A DNA stretch of 64,000 nucleotides, taken from the NCBI GenBank assembly GCA_958299035.1, contig CATQJL010000316.1, positions 26,356,012 through 26,420,011 on the forward strand, in the 5' to 3' direction. Below are positions 18,650-31,097 of this stretch, piece by piece. Both the position numbers and the translations under genes were made by a program. Below the pieces are notes generated by a model. That model searched no databases and had not been told where the DNA came from. It worked only from the letters and a program-made list of their open reading frames with translations. Source of the stretch: Cylicocyclus nassatus (taxonomy: Eukaryota > Nematoda > Chromadorea > Rhabditida > Strongylidae). Each line of letters opens with the position of its first letter. Positions within the stretch are counted from its first letter, which is position 1.

Positions 18650-20880
18650 CAAAATTATCGCAATGTATGTCAACTTTCCATTGAAGAAAATAGTTGTTGC
18701 TGTAAGCAAACCATTGCAAGCGAAAAATGAAAGATTGAGATCTTGTGCGACTCTTAATCACAAAGTCCGGCGGTTATTCGAAGCAAGAAACCTCACATGA
18801 GCAAAGAATAAGTGGAGTGTTGCTTTGTGTTGAATGCGAAGAGAGGTATATTTGATTCGTTGGCTGCGCGTGGCCTGTAGCGTTTTAGCACGTGCGGTCA
18901 AAGAAACGAGGATAGCTAACTCATCTTTGAAACGAAGTTAATTTTTTTAGTATGACTATTTCACTTGAGTGGCCCAATATTTGAAAACCTCAGAGTCGGC
19001 TTAGAAGGATTACAGGTTGATTACGAATTTGTTAGACATTGTAATTAGTAGGAACTCATGTTATACCTAACGGTAAGTAGACGTTAGTTTTGGGAGATTT
19101 GAGACACACAAGGGGGAGGGGGTATCCCTCGTGTGCGCACCTTCCTCGACCTTGCTTAGGATGCTTCCTCTGCTAGAGCATGACCGAAAGTTTTGAAGGG
19201 GTTTCGAATTATTTAGAATCAAATTCTTTCTCGAGAAAACCCTGAAAAATTAACCATGTTCTTAGAATGATTAGGGCTAAAACAGTGGCGTACCCAGATC
19301 ACCGTTCGGAGTTGTGGGGCAATAAGATCAGCCACGCACTCCGAAAAAATTTTTGGTATGCTTTCTAAAATCTTTGTGGGCCCTCACCCCGAAAACGCCC
19401 CGTAAAAATTTTTTCAAAGCTAAGAGTTTTCAAAAAATTTGAAAATTTATTTCGATTGTTTACAAGTATAAACAAATCGCTTCACATTTTATAACCCATA
19501 TAAGTGACTTTCAAAAATTTCGCGGCCCATTTTCGGGGTGGGGGAGGGGGCGGCAGTACATGTTTTTTATTTTCAGCCCAGTGACCTACCGGGAGAGCCC
19601 CACTGGCTGAAGATAAAACATATACTTCTTATCTGTTGCAAATAAACGTTGATAGTTATGAAAGGTAGAGACAAGTTCTTTGGATCCACTGGTGGATTCT
19701 ACACTGCAAATCTACGCTGTTGCCAGCCAGTCTTTAATTATCTTAGGGGTCGTGAAAGATATCAATAGGACGAGTTATCACCGACAAGTGCATAATTATT
19801 GACTTTGACCAAAAAAACTTTTAGAGTATTTTCCAGACGATATGATATGAAACTTAGTACGTACATGAACACGGGCCTGGGGTGAACCGTGAAGTTTCAT
19901 TGAATATGTGACTGAAGATGTGGCAAATTTTTTCCGGAAACTTTCCGCCACCAAAAAATGAAAAGATGGCTCATCGCAACGATTCTGCCAACCAGACAAC
20001 TGTTACGAATCCATTACATCTTAACTTCTGCATTCCAGCTGCTATAGGTTTCCAACCCGACTAATCGCGAATGACTATCACAACCGAAATGGAAGATCAT
20101 CGGCTTGTAATGAACTCGTACATGAACACGGACCTGCAGTTACCGTAGAGTTTCATTGAAATATTATGTGATTGAAGATTGTGGCAAGCTTTCTCTGAAA
20201 ATTTCCCGCTACCAAAAAAATGGAAAAATGGCTCATTTGCAAAGCAGAGATGACGAAATCGCGCGAGATTTGATGTGTATATGCGCAGTAAAACTACGGT
20301 AAATACGAAAAATCATGAAATACCTAGAAACCTGTGAATGAAGCGAGTGCCCAACTTTTTTTCCAAACAATTGCCCATTAAATGCCCACCTGAAGTAGGC
20401 AAAATTTTCGTTTCACATAAGTTTCTCAAAATTTTTACTTAATTGTATTCTACACCTAAAATTTGGTATATAGCAACATTTTGGCTCCAAAACTCTTGCT
20501 CCCCTTGTTGCGAAGATCCGGAAAATCTACGACGCCGTTTCCTTGGGACGAGAAAGCTCGCTCCAATCAAACCCTACGCAGTTGGCGGGATCAAGTAGGA
20601 AGTCGTGAAAATCGATAGTGGCACAGGCGAAACTGTTTTGATGTTTGGTACTTTGGTGTGTGGTGGTTTTTGGTGTTTGTTGTGTGCTTAAAAGAGTTTG
20701 AAGTCAGATGTTCAACCTCACTTTCTAGGATCTTGAATATGACCTCGAAACACAATCCTGCATGTTTGGCACCAATCCTCTAGGCAAAACAGGACGCGAA
20801 ATGCGAGACAATTTTGCAGTATTAGGACTAGGAATTTGCAGTCGGTACGAAAATATCAACGTTCTGGCCGTGAACGCGGT
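18650..20880 (+). repeat. Duplicated block, copy 1 part 2b
   Basis: It is collinear with about 60270-63330. Landmarks shared in order are CATTGCAAGC...GATCTTGTGC, GGTCAAAGAAACGAGGATAG, ACTCATGTTATACCTAACGG, ATGACGAAATCGCGCGAGAT and CCTGAAGTAGGCAAAATT. Copy 2 carries an extra 454-bp TIR element at 60403-60856. No coding motif is recognised. Confidence 0.85.
19285..19620. mobile_element. Decayed hAT-type MITE plus small hairpin, copy 1
   Basis: AGTGGCGTACCCAG, then CAGCCACGCACTCCGAAAAA and TTTCAAAAATTTCGCGGCCC, match the complete element at 35475-35837. The right end is replaced by a ~60-bp hairpin (TGTTTTTTATTTTCAGCCCA...GGCTGAAGATAAAACA, 19561-19620). The same arrangement occurs at 61291-61665. 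Confidence 0.7.
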
Positions 20881-20999
20881 TGGGTAAACTTGTCCACCTT
20901 TCACCTTACCTTAGGGCTAAATATGCATGAGAGCGATACAAAACAAGTTTGATAATAACAGCTGCATATTGTAAAAAAGCTCACATTTTCACTACTCAC

Positions 21000-21529
21000 A
21001 AAGGCGATTATGCCAACACAAAATTGCCACATCCTAGCAAATGTGTTGTAGAAAGCAGTGTTGCTGTCAGCAGTGAGATATAAACCGAGAGAAATACATG
21101 TGATCCCTTGAATACCAATTTGCACTCAGACATATTTCAGCTCAACACGACTAACCCAAAAAGAAAAGCACCCTCCGTAAAGGTAGCAAAGTTTGCACGA
21201 AGAAGAGAAGTGGAGCCAACAAATACCATTGCATCTCGACACATAATGACCAAGTATGAGTAAAGAGATCGTCCGCATTTGACAGCTGAAGCTGTTCATG
21301 CATAGGTGTGAAAGTAGGAAATTCGAAGACATCACCATTTTTTCGTAATCCATGGCAGGATCGTTCTCAGACAGCCTGATGTTTGTAATGAGAAATATAG
21401 CTTTGCGTGAACTAGGGAAATTTATGAGCCGGAATGAAGGTAGCTTTGATACTACAAACAATAATATCGCCGCAGACATCATATAATACAGCGGTAATAT
21501 TCGCTTGATTCTGGAACTTTGCCTCTTAT
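21000..21529 (-). pseudogene. Acyltransferase-3 (oac-like) gene fragment, copy 1
   Basis: Two exons of a multi-pass membrane acyltransferase-3 family protein, greatly expanded in nematodes (C. elegans oac genes, nrf-6, rhy-1 relatives). Exon a (21336-21529) reads SSRIKRILPLYYMMSAAILL, then RKAIFLITNIR and MDYEKM. A 50-bp intron (21286-21335) runs GTGATG...CTTCAG. Exon b (21000-21285) reads LSNADDLFTHTWSLCVEMQW and YLLAPLLFFVQ, then after a frame break VQIGIQGITCISLGLYL and NTAFYNTFARMWQFCVGIIA, ending at a GTGAGT donor. HTWSLxVEMQ and FxxxFARxWQF are family hallmarks. Joining across the intron keeps frame. Damage: a frame break near 21175, an in-frame TGA (21126-21128), missing N- and C-terminal parts, and a foldback element inserted 10 bases before exon a. 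The substrate cannot be inferred. Confidence 0.85.
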
Positions 21530-21539
21530 CTGCATAGTA

Positions 21540-22350
21540 TTAGGTTGTAAAGAAAGTTCCCGGGCACTTGCGAAGATTTTGTTCAAATCGCTGTAAATTC
21601 AAACAAATTGATTCTTTTCCGAAACTAGCGACTTAGTTGCAAAGACAATTTTACCCTCAACAAATAATTGTCTAGTTGGCTTCTCAGCACCTCACTGCGG
21701 TCCACCAGCATGCGCAGAAAGGAGAAGGGTCGACGCGAAAAGTGGCCTATTTGTACAGTATTATTCTCAGACCTTATGAGAGCTGGAGAACTCAGACGCT
21801 GTAGTTATATAGAGGTCTGCTGGGGCTGTTATGGGGACCATTCACGTTTCTAAAGGACCACCTGCAAAAAAAATTTCTTTAGAAGGTTTGAAAAATCGAT
21901 CATTTCTGCTCCTAAAAATGCACCGTTTTCCGAGCAATTGACTTTGAAGTCTTCTAGTTCTGCAAAGAAAGGACCAAATCTTTGATTAAAGCGACGCCAG
22001 CTGCGAAAAGAGATGAAGTCAGGTGCGAGTTCGACAGCTTGTAATTGATGAGCGCAGGTCGCAAAACTCGAGTGCAGCTGCGGGTCAGAAGTTAACAGGT
22101 TCCTCAATCAAATCACCATGATTTGGACGAAATTTGTTTTAACTGCACAGAAAAATGGGCGCAGGAAGAAAAATTGTGGAATTTTTGTGGTTGGAAAGAT
22201 TTCTATTCTTATAAAAATCAGAAGGCGCACTGAAAACTTTAGGCTTCTCTTTACTGAACAGTATAGTGTCCAAGTCCGACCGAGCGCCGAAAAAATGCGT
22301 TTGAAAATGAAACTTTCAAAAGTGCCTGGAAACTTTTTTTTACAACATAA
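21540..22350. mobile_element. Foldback family R, copy 1 (811 bp, TA TSD)
   Basis: The ends TTAGGTTGTAAAGAAAGTTC...GGAAACTTTTTTTTACAACATAA are inverted, with TA on both sides. Arms pair through TTCAAATCGCTGTAA-type and TCGACGCGAAAAGTGGCC words. A second copy is 44732-45616. It lies directly upstream of the oac exon. No transposase. Confidence 0.88.
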
Positions 22351-22508
22351 TAGTAAAATAACTTTTCAGATGAAAGATAACCTTCTGTAATAGTAATTCT
22401 TACAAGACGAAGCTGTCACCTCCGTTCTTGTTATGATCATAGCCATAAGAAAGCCAGATACGACGAAGAACCTGAATTGCAGATCAAAGAAAAAGCTCGC
22501 AAATATAT

Positions 22509-23443
22509 CAAGTTGTTCCGTCCGTTTTGGATTTTAATCGCAATAAATCATGAACTTTTGTTTCTAGATAGGTTCCAAGGTGCCATTCGATAGAGCAAAT
22601 TGAGCTCTAGAAGAGCGCTATCTCGCTCTTGCACCAGCTCTAATCAATCCATCTCGAGTTTCAAGGCGAAAATTGAAGAGATTCAACTGCCCGAAAATTC
22701 AAGAAAATAATTATAACTCCGTTTACAAAAATCCTACAAAAATTCTAACTTGTTTGCGTAAACCCTATCCATGTAAAACATTTGTATACGCTGTTGCCGA
22801 ATTTTTTCTTTGGTTAGAAATTAAAAAAACGAAGATTTTCATGTTTTTGCTAGAGATGCTGTGCTGTCCCTACATAGATAGTTGTAGGCCCGTAAAAGTA
22901 CAAATGTAACATTTCAGCTCCCTGCAAGCTTTGGTTCTCGAGAAATATCGAGTACAGCTTACCTTAGCTGGTGCCTTACGCTTAAATTTATATTTCTCGA
23001 AAACTAGTGCCTTTAGAAAGCTGAAAATTTACATTTGTACTTCCACGAGCTAGTGGCATACAACTATCTATGTAGGGACAGCACAGCATCGCTCTAGCAA
23101 AAACATGAAAATCTTCGTTTTTTTAATTTCTAACCAAAGAAAAAATTCGGCAACAGCGTATACAAATGTTTTACATGGATAGGGTTTACGCGAACAAGTT
23201 AGAATCTTTGTAGGATTTTTGTAAACGGAGTCGTGATTTTTTCTTGATTTTTCGGGAAGTTGAAACTTTTTAGTTTTCGCCTTGAAAATCGAGATAGATC
23301 AGAACTGGTGCAAGAGCGAGATAGCCTTCTTGTAGAGCTTGATTTGCTCTATCGAACGGTGCCTTGGAACCTATCTAGAAACAAGAAGTTTATGATTTAT
23401 TGCGATTGAAAACCAAAACAGACGGAACTTATGGGACAACCTT
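22509..23443. mobile_element. Foldback family P, copy 1
   Basis: Arms: TCCGTCCGTTTTGG...TAGATAGGTTCCAAGGTGCC pairs with GGCACCTTGGAACCTATCTA...CCAAAACAGACGGA, ending GGGACAACCTTA. The inner arms share ACTATCTATGTAGGGACAGC and ACAAATGTTTTACATGGATA. The left terminus has lost part of its GTTGTCCCATAAG end. Related copies: 37931-38437, 51476-52282, 53045-54211. Confidence 0.88.
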
Positions 23444-23452
23444 ACAGTAACA

Positions 23453-24040
23453 CCAGCTTGCTTACCCGGCTCCGCTCGGCCCTGTTAAAACATGTAATAA
23501 AGGTCCCATCCCTATCCTTGTACAGCCTTTCCCTGTGCCCACATCTACACTTCGTTTCCCGCTTCCTGTGTTCTTTTCGAAATCAGTATGCCCACTTACC
23601 AACCGGTGCCAACTCCCAGCCCTTCACCTCAAATTTTGAAAAAATCGATAAAATCGATGAAATCAGTAGGTAATACCAAAAACTAATATTGTATTCGTAA
23701 TCAGCATGCTCGATTACCCCCCCCCCCCCCTATGCCAACTCCCAGCCCCGTAGTTCAAACTTTGCAGAAAAAAAAATCGATAAAATTGATAAAAGTAATG
23801 GAATTCTCGAAACTAGAATTGTTTTCGTAATCAGCATGCTCGATTACCCCCTGTGCCAAATCCCAGCCCTGTAGCTAAAACTTTGCAAAAAATCGATAAA
23901 ATAGATATCGATCGATAACGAAAAGTAGTCCCTGCGCCGATGTCTATGTGTGCCAAGTTTGGTCCAAATCGGTTTGATAATAAAAATTTTTATTCCGCAC
24001 TTACGTACATACAGACATACATTCAGCTTTATATATAAGA
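23453..24040 (-). mobile_element. Complete non-autonomous Helitron, 588 bp
   Basis: On the minus strand it starts TCTTATATATAAAGCTGAAT (24040) after an A and ends ...CCGAGCGGAGCCGGGTAAGC then AAGCTGG (23453) before a T. These are the 5' TC, a 3' GC hairpin and CTRR of Helitrons. The core has three ~121-126-bp units (23607, 23733, 23854) with TGCCAA(C/A)TCCCAGCCC, ATCGATAAAAT and CAGCATGCTCGATTACCCC. No Rep/helicase ORF, so it depends on an autonomous partner. Confidence 0.88.
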
Positions 24041-25175
24041 TATGCTTAAATTTTTTGAGCGTAGTCATTTTTTAGAGGCAGATATGAAAACCGAGTACGA
24101 TGACTCCGATCTTAATAAAGCTCTCGCGCATGGCATTGCACCAATGCGCTTCTGAAGCGAAAAACCGTTTCAGAAGTTTTGGCGGGAACGTTCCTGGTCC
24201 CAAACTGAATTCGCGTTTACTTGGCGGCAGGCGCTCAAATTCAACTCAAGGATTTTTGAACTCCGTTTTCTGCATTTTCGTGCTCGCTAAGCTGTATTTT
24301 CGTATTCAGCGGAAACAAGACAAGCCCAAAGCGAAAAAAAATTCATTGATTTTTTTGTACACTGCCTTCAGAAAAAGAAGTTGCTTACATATCTACTCCA
24401 ACATATCCATTCGGGCAATAAGCAGGAAAGAAGTGAAATGTGACAACCAAAGCAATCGCCCAGCCACGTATCCCTTGGATGTCTTGTCGTTTTTGAGCCA
24501 TCGAACTATAAACAAGAGTTTCTTTTAGTAAAATTACACCGACTGCGTCTAGCAGTTATGAAAATTTATCGCATCGGTATACAAATCCTTTCTTATATAA
24601 TGGGCACTCCTATTCCTGCAACCAATAACTTGTGGTGATCAGGATTTGGCTGTACTTTCTCGAAGTTTATTTCGCTCGAATAAATATTGTTGTTGCTCAT
24701 AAACATGCGGCAAATTTTTGAATCTGTTTAAGTAATGCGCATCTTTTGTAATATATAGTTTTAAACAAGGCGGACTAAGGCTTTGTTGTCGATAATATTG
24801 CTCAAAAGTGTCTTATACGAATCAATTTTGAGAGCGCTCGTGGAGGGAAAAAGAAAACGCAAAGCTTGAATGAGTTTGTGCAACCACAAAGCGCAGCAGT
24901 GCAAGGCAAAAAAGCTTGTAATGATACAGTTACAATAAAACTGCCTAAGACAAACACAGGGCTTGGCAATAGGATGGCGAATGTCAAAATGAAAATCGTA
25001 CGGTCTGCCCCAATCGGGATCCGGCTGAACCGTCGGTTGTAAGTTGTAAAATAAGCAACCGTAAGTTGTAGAATAAGCACGCCATTTTAAGAACAAACAG
25101 AAACGAAATAGCAAGTGTAGATGAAAGTGTTATACTATTGCAATATGATCTGTCCCTTATTCCATTCATACTAGC
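24041..25175. other. Unannotated
   Basis: No domain is recognised in the 142-codon (24100-24528) or 117-codon (24761-25114, minus) ORFs. A word here (ATCGTACGGTCTGCCCCAAT near 24995) recurs in diverged form at 30596, just right of the large palindrome. Confidence 0.35.
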
Positions 25176-25180
25176 TTTTA

Positions 25181-28100
25181 CAGAGTGATTTTATCTACAG
25201 ATTTGAGTTAAGATTTCAAAAATTATGTCAAATGAACTCCAAATTTAGACTGCTGTAGTTAACAAGTAAAGCATTTTGTTATGGGCATAGATATCATAGC
25301 AGGTAAAGTGCTTTGAATTGATAAATTTGCTGAATCTGAAGAAGTAATGCGAGGCGTAGCCAGTTATGTAAGCTAGTTGGTAATAAAACAAAGGAGATAT
25401 CTAATTACATCCATACTACGTAATACTTATCATTTTGCTACACGGCTGACATGCAAAAAAACTGTCTTGCTCGCGCTTCACCCTCAAAAAATCTCTCTAG
25501 CTTAGTAGTAACTAACCGCCCCTTTTGCAGCGCGCATGTAAAGATTTGACTCTGTATTTAGTGTATGAACGGGCAAATTAGGAAGGGCATAGTGAAAAGT
25601 ATCGTGAGATATTTGTGACTAAAGACTTGATATAAGACTGAAGATTCAACAAAATGACTCGTTTGCAATGCACAAAAAGCAATTTGGCTCCGAGTCTGAT
25701 GTTATATTCGCAATAAGAAGTTGAAAATACGAGAAATCGTAAAATATTCATTCAAATAAAAATTAGGCACAACTTTTTTCAACCTATTGGCACCATATGC
25801 GCACCTAATGCCAATGTGAGGGTGGCGAAAGGTTGCTCTCATAAGCTACTCAAAGTTCTACATTAATCTGTTCTGCACTCAAAGTTTATCATGTAGGATT
25901 TTGGGTTCAAATCTTTTCCTCTCATCGTTAAAGACAAAATAGTAATGAGGGCGGTGTCCTCATGGAGCAAAGCGCACTTCAATTAAATGGCTTACGCGGC
26001 TAAAACGACTAAGTGGGAAACCGTAAAATTCAAAGGCGGCAAAAGCAAAATCGTTTCTTAGATATCTATGGCACCCTCCTAGCACATCTTTCAAAAGGCG
26101 GGCTCTCATGTACCTCGTCGCAGGTACAACAACACACCCCAAAGGCCATTTTTTGAAATTGTTTTCAAAAAATGATTCAAAGGATTATGGTACAGGAAAG
26201 GCTGAAGAAAATTAAGAAACGATGTCAAAGAAGATAAAATTTTGTGCATTAGAAAAGTATGCAAATTTGGAGTCCTTCCATGAAAGAGTACGCAACGAGA
26301 AGGCGATAGATAGCAGTTTCCAGCTTCAGACTGAGGGAAAGGTTTATGACTGTTATTCTTGCAGATGTCGTCGCGTTGAGGAAAAGCGCAAGTTTCCAAG
26401 GCTTTTCCCATATTTATGAGTGGAGACTATTTGTAAGTCAGTCCGTTTTTGAAGGGTTGGAAGAAAATTACAGTCATTGTAGAGGCGGTAGGCAGCAGTG
26501 CTGCCTAATGAGCGGAATGTTATGTGCATGTCATTCAAAATATTCGTCAAAGTTATTTGTAGAACTTTCTTTGAAAAGGAAGGAATTAGTTGTTGAAATG
26601 TATTCATCCGTAGTTTGTGGGAAAGGAGATAGTTGTCCCCTCAAATGCGTTGACTAACTAAAAGGGAAAAACAAATTTTATTTTTTTTTCTTCGGGCTAA
26701 GGCTCTTCATTTCTAGGTAGCCTCCTATTTTGATTTGTGTGGGGCTAGCGTTCTAATGCATCAAGTCTAGGTAACAGTGCTATGTTGCTAAGGAAGAGAA
26801 CAACATAAGTGGCATTGTGAGAAGAATACGTTGTGGAGCCACGTAGGGAGGCGCTGAGTGGAGTACATGTACAGAATTTGGATTGCGGTATTGAAAAAAA
26901 AAGATATAGAACTTTTTTGCTCATCGTTAGCACATTTCGAAACAAAAATAGTTTTAATTATCAAGCATTTTTATTAACAAAAACCCTTTCCCACTGCTAA
27001 TGAAAGTTCGTAGAGATCAATGTATTAGTAGGTTTTGCAACAAAGTATGAGAGTCCGGCATAGTCGGACGATCACACTGGTGAAAAAATCCGCTAATTTC
27101 TGACAGACGGCTCTGTTTGTGTTTTCATGAGCAATAAGGGAGGTGACTTCGTAATCACGTTGCAAACACTAGATAGAAAAAATGCCAAGAGGGCATCCCT
27201 CTGAAGTTACTATGTATTAGGCATAAGGTATACCTCGCGCGATTTCGTCAAATCGCTGTACCCACGAGACTTGGCGGTTTGTCAGATGTATACAAAATAA
27301 CCGTGCGCGAGTCTAAAATGCACAGACGCATAGCTGCCATAAGTTGCAGCAAAAGCTTCAAATCTGGCCCATGCAAAACGCGCTTACGACCAGTTATGAA
27401 GAGTCGCTGCAGTGCCAGATCGAGCAGGGACTGAAATTACATAGGGGTGCCTTAGGCCTCGTGCCGTTTTTTAGATGTATTCTAAAGTCGTTCAGAATGA
27501 AGATAGACAAATTTTTCATTTTAGACTTTTAAGGGTGCTCTAATAACCACCTAATAACGCGAACCTTTTTCAAATTGATGCATTTTTCGTCTCTCTGGGC
27601 TTTCTAGAATTACTAAAATTTATTTTCTAAAGTGACCGAATTTTATTTCTCATTCTAATTTCGCAAAACATCACGTTGAACAGTTCAGGCATCATTCGGT
27701 GCACCTATATCTCCTCTTTGTAACACCTAGCTTTTCTTCGCGAAACATGCGACTATTGCACACAAAGTCGCTGTGCTTCCCAATTTCACGGGTGCGCAAC
27801 GTTGCAGTCGAAATTCCAAAATCGATCCGTTTTCACGCCGTAGCCCGCTCATTTACTTCATAATACTAGTGATAGTATAAACCGAGTTTAAGAAATTCAA
27901 TATTTTGAGGATTTCACAGTGTTTGGTGCAATTACATGTCACGCGACTTTTTCAGAATTGAATGCTTTAATGCAAATTTTTCATTTTAGACTTTTGAGGG
28001 TGCTTTAATAACCAGCTAATAACGAAGACCTTTTTTCAGTTAATGCAATTTTTGCATCCTTTCAGCTTCCTCACTAGAATTTTGCTGAATATTATATTAG

Positions 28101-30592
28101 AGCATTCAATTCTGAGAAGTCGCGCGACATGTAATTGCGCCAAACACTGTGAAATCCTCAAAATATTGAATTTCTTAAACTCGGTTTTTACTATCACTAG
28201 TATTATGAAGTAAATGAGCGACTACGGCGTGAAAATGGATCGATTTTGGAATTTCGACTGCAACGTTGCGCACCCGTGAAATTGGGAAGCACAGCGACTT
28301 TGTCCGCAATAGTCGCATGTTCGCGAAGAAAAGCTAGGTGTTACAAAGAGGAGATATAGATGCATCGAATGATGCCTAAACTGTTCAACGTGATGTTTTG
28401 CGAAATTAGAATGAGAAATAAAATTTGGTCACTTTAGAAAATAAATTTTAATAATTGTAGAAAGCCCAGAGGGACGAAAATGCATCAATTTGAAAAAGGT
28501 TCGCGTTATTAGGTGGTTATTAGGGCACCCTTAAAAGTCTAAAATGAAAAATTTGTCTATCTTCATTCTGAACGACTTTAGAATACATCTAAAAAACGGC
28601 ACGAGGCCTAAGGCACCCCTATGTGATTTCAGTCCCTGCTCGATCTGGCACTGCAGCGACTCTTCATAACTGGTCGTAAGCGCGTTTTGCATGGACCAGA
28701 TTTGAAGCTTTTGCTACAACTTATGGCAGCTATGCGTCTGTACATTTTAGACTCGCGCACGGTTATTTTGTATACATCTGACAAACCGCCAAGTCGCGTG
28801 GGTACAGCGATTTGACGAAATCGCGCGAGGTATGCCTTAGGCCTAATACAAAGTAACGTCAGAGGGATGCCCTCTTGGGATTTCTCTATCTAGTGTTTGC
28901 AACGTGATTACGAAGTCACCTCCCTTATTGCTAATAAAAACACGAACAGAGCGGTCTGTCAGAAATTAGCGGATTTCTTTACCAGTGTGATCGTCCGACT
29001 ATGCCGGACTCTCATACTTTGTTGCAAAACCTACTAATACATTGATCTCTACGAACTTTCATTAGCAGTGGGAAAGGGTTTTTGTTAATAAAAATGCTTG
29101 ATAATTAAAACTATTTTTGTTTCGAAATGTGCTAACGATGAGCAAAAAAGTTCTATATCTTTTTTTTCAATACCGCAATCCAAATTCTGTACATGTACTC
29201 CACTCAGCGCCTCCTACGTGGCTCCACAACGTATTCTTCTCACAATGCCACTTATGTTGTTCTCTTCCTTAGCAACATAGCACTGTTACCTAGACTTGAT
29301 GCATTAGAACGCTAGCCCCACACAAATCAAAATAGGAGGCTACCTAGAAATGAAGAGCCTTTCCCCGAAGAAAAAAAATAAAATTTGTTCTTCCCTTTTA
29401 GTTAGTCAACGCAATTGAGGGGACAACTATCTCCTTTCCCACAAACTACGGGTGAATACATTTCAACAACTAATTCCATTCTTTTCGGAGAAAGTTCTAC
29501 AAATAACTTTGACGAATAGTTTTGGGAGAAGGTTGCAAAACTCGCGCTTCTTCCTCAATGACAGCATCGGGAATGACATGCACATAACATTCCGCTCAGT
29601 AGGCAGCACTGCTGCCTACCGCCTCTACAATGACTGTAATTTTCTTCCAACCCTTCAAAAACGGACTGACTTACAAATAGTCTCCACACATAAATATGGG
29701 AAAAGCCTTGGAAACTTGCGCTTTTCAACTTGCGATTTTGCTTTTGCCGCCTTTAAAATTTACGGTTCCCCACTTAGTCGTTTTAGCCGCGTGAGTCATT
29801 TAATTGAAGTGCGCTTTGCTCCATGAGGACACCGCCCTCGTTACTATTTTGTCTTTAACGATGAGAGGAAAAGATTTGAACCCAAAATCCTACATGATAA
29901 ACTTTGAGTGCAGAACAGATTAATGTAGAACTTTGAGTAGCTTATGAGAGCAACCTTTCGCCACCCTCACATTGGCATTAGGTGCGCATATGGTGCCAAT
30001 AGGTCAAAAAAAGTTGTGCACAATTTTTATTTGAATGAATGTTTTACGATTTCTCGTATTTTCAACTTCTTATTGCGAATATAACATCAGACTCGGAGAC
30101 GTGTATTGCAAACAAGTCATTTTGTTGAATCTTCAGTCTTATATCAAGTTTTTAGTCACGAATATCTCACGATACTTATCACTATGCCCTTCCTAATTTG
30201 CCCGTTCATACACTAAATTCAGAGTCATATCTTTACAGCGCGCTGCAAAAGGGGCGGTTAGTTACTACTAAGCTAGAGAGATTTTTTGAGGGTGAAGCGC
30301 GAGCAAGACAGTTTTTTGCATGTCAGCCGTGTAGCAAAATGATAAGTATTACGTAGTATGGATGTAATTAGATATCTCCTTTGTTTTATTACCAACTAGC
30401 TTACATAACTGGCTACGCCTCGCATTACTTCTTCAGATTCAGCAAATTTATCAATCTCAAAGCGCTTTACCTGCTATGATATCTATGCCCATAACAAAAT
30501 GCTTTACTTGTTAACTACAGCAGTCTAAATTTGGAGTTCATTTGACATAATTTTTGAAATCTTAACTCAAATCTGCAGATAAAATCACTCTG
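25181..30592. mobile_element. 5.4-kb palindrome with Tc1-like CAGAGTG ends (family X)
   Basis: TA precedes CAGAGTGATTTTATCTACAG and follows the inverted CTGCAGATAAAATCACTCTG. Left arm 25181-27966 and right arm 28101-30592 are inverted copies, around a ~134-base loop holding another copy of an arm segment (TTTTTCATTTTAGACTTTTR, also at 27510 and 28541). The arms differ by ~320 bases at 26054-26373 (left only) and ~50 bases near 29520-29570 (right only). ORFs such as 26346-26657 and 29452-29826 are arm sequence read from opposite sides. No transposase motif was found. Confidence 0.92.
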
Positions 30593-30599
30593 TAAAATC

Positions 30600-31097
30600 G
30601 TACGCTCTTCCCCAATCGTCCGACCGAACCGTCAAAGTTGGGCGCTCGCAGCGCTGATGGTTTACGCTGTATACGCGTGCTGTACCGGAGGGCAGAGAGA
30701 TTGAGAAGAGAGCAGACTAGCTAGTCGTAAACGTGACGCAACACCCTCGCGACGCGGGCTCCCGCCATTCCAATTTTGGCCTAGTTGCGGCGAGGGTGGG
30801 TGGCGCTTTCACAGGCTGGATGTCGTTTTTATCAGAGAAAAGCAAAAAAGAACGCTTGATATTCCCAGGGATGGTTTTGGCTGATATGAGACAATGTTGT
30901 CAAGCTCTAAGCTAACCCTTGGTAGGCCCTTATTACAAATTCGATGACGTTTAAACAGTAATAGGTAGATTACCACGCTACACATGGCATATGTGTGTAC
31001 GCGATTTCAACGTGTTGAATCACAGTCTTCATGCGCAAAAAAAAATAATCAGTCCTTTACAAGCGGTAAGCAATATTAACCCACTAAATTTGATGTG
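30600..31097. other. Unannotated
   Basis: CGTACGCTCTTCCCCAATCG near 30599 resembles 24993. Otherwise there is locally GC-rich unique sequence (CGACGCGGGCTCCCGCC near 30753) without a convincing ORF. Confidence 0.35.

Noticed and set aside
26222..26419. Cysteine-bearing small protein (CYSCRCRR)
   Set aside because: It lies across the arm-specific segment of the 5.4-kb palindrome. There is no supporting exon structure or family match I can recall.
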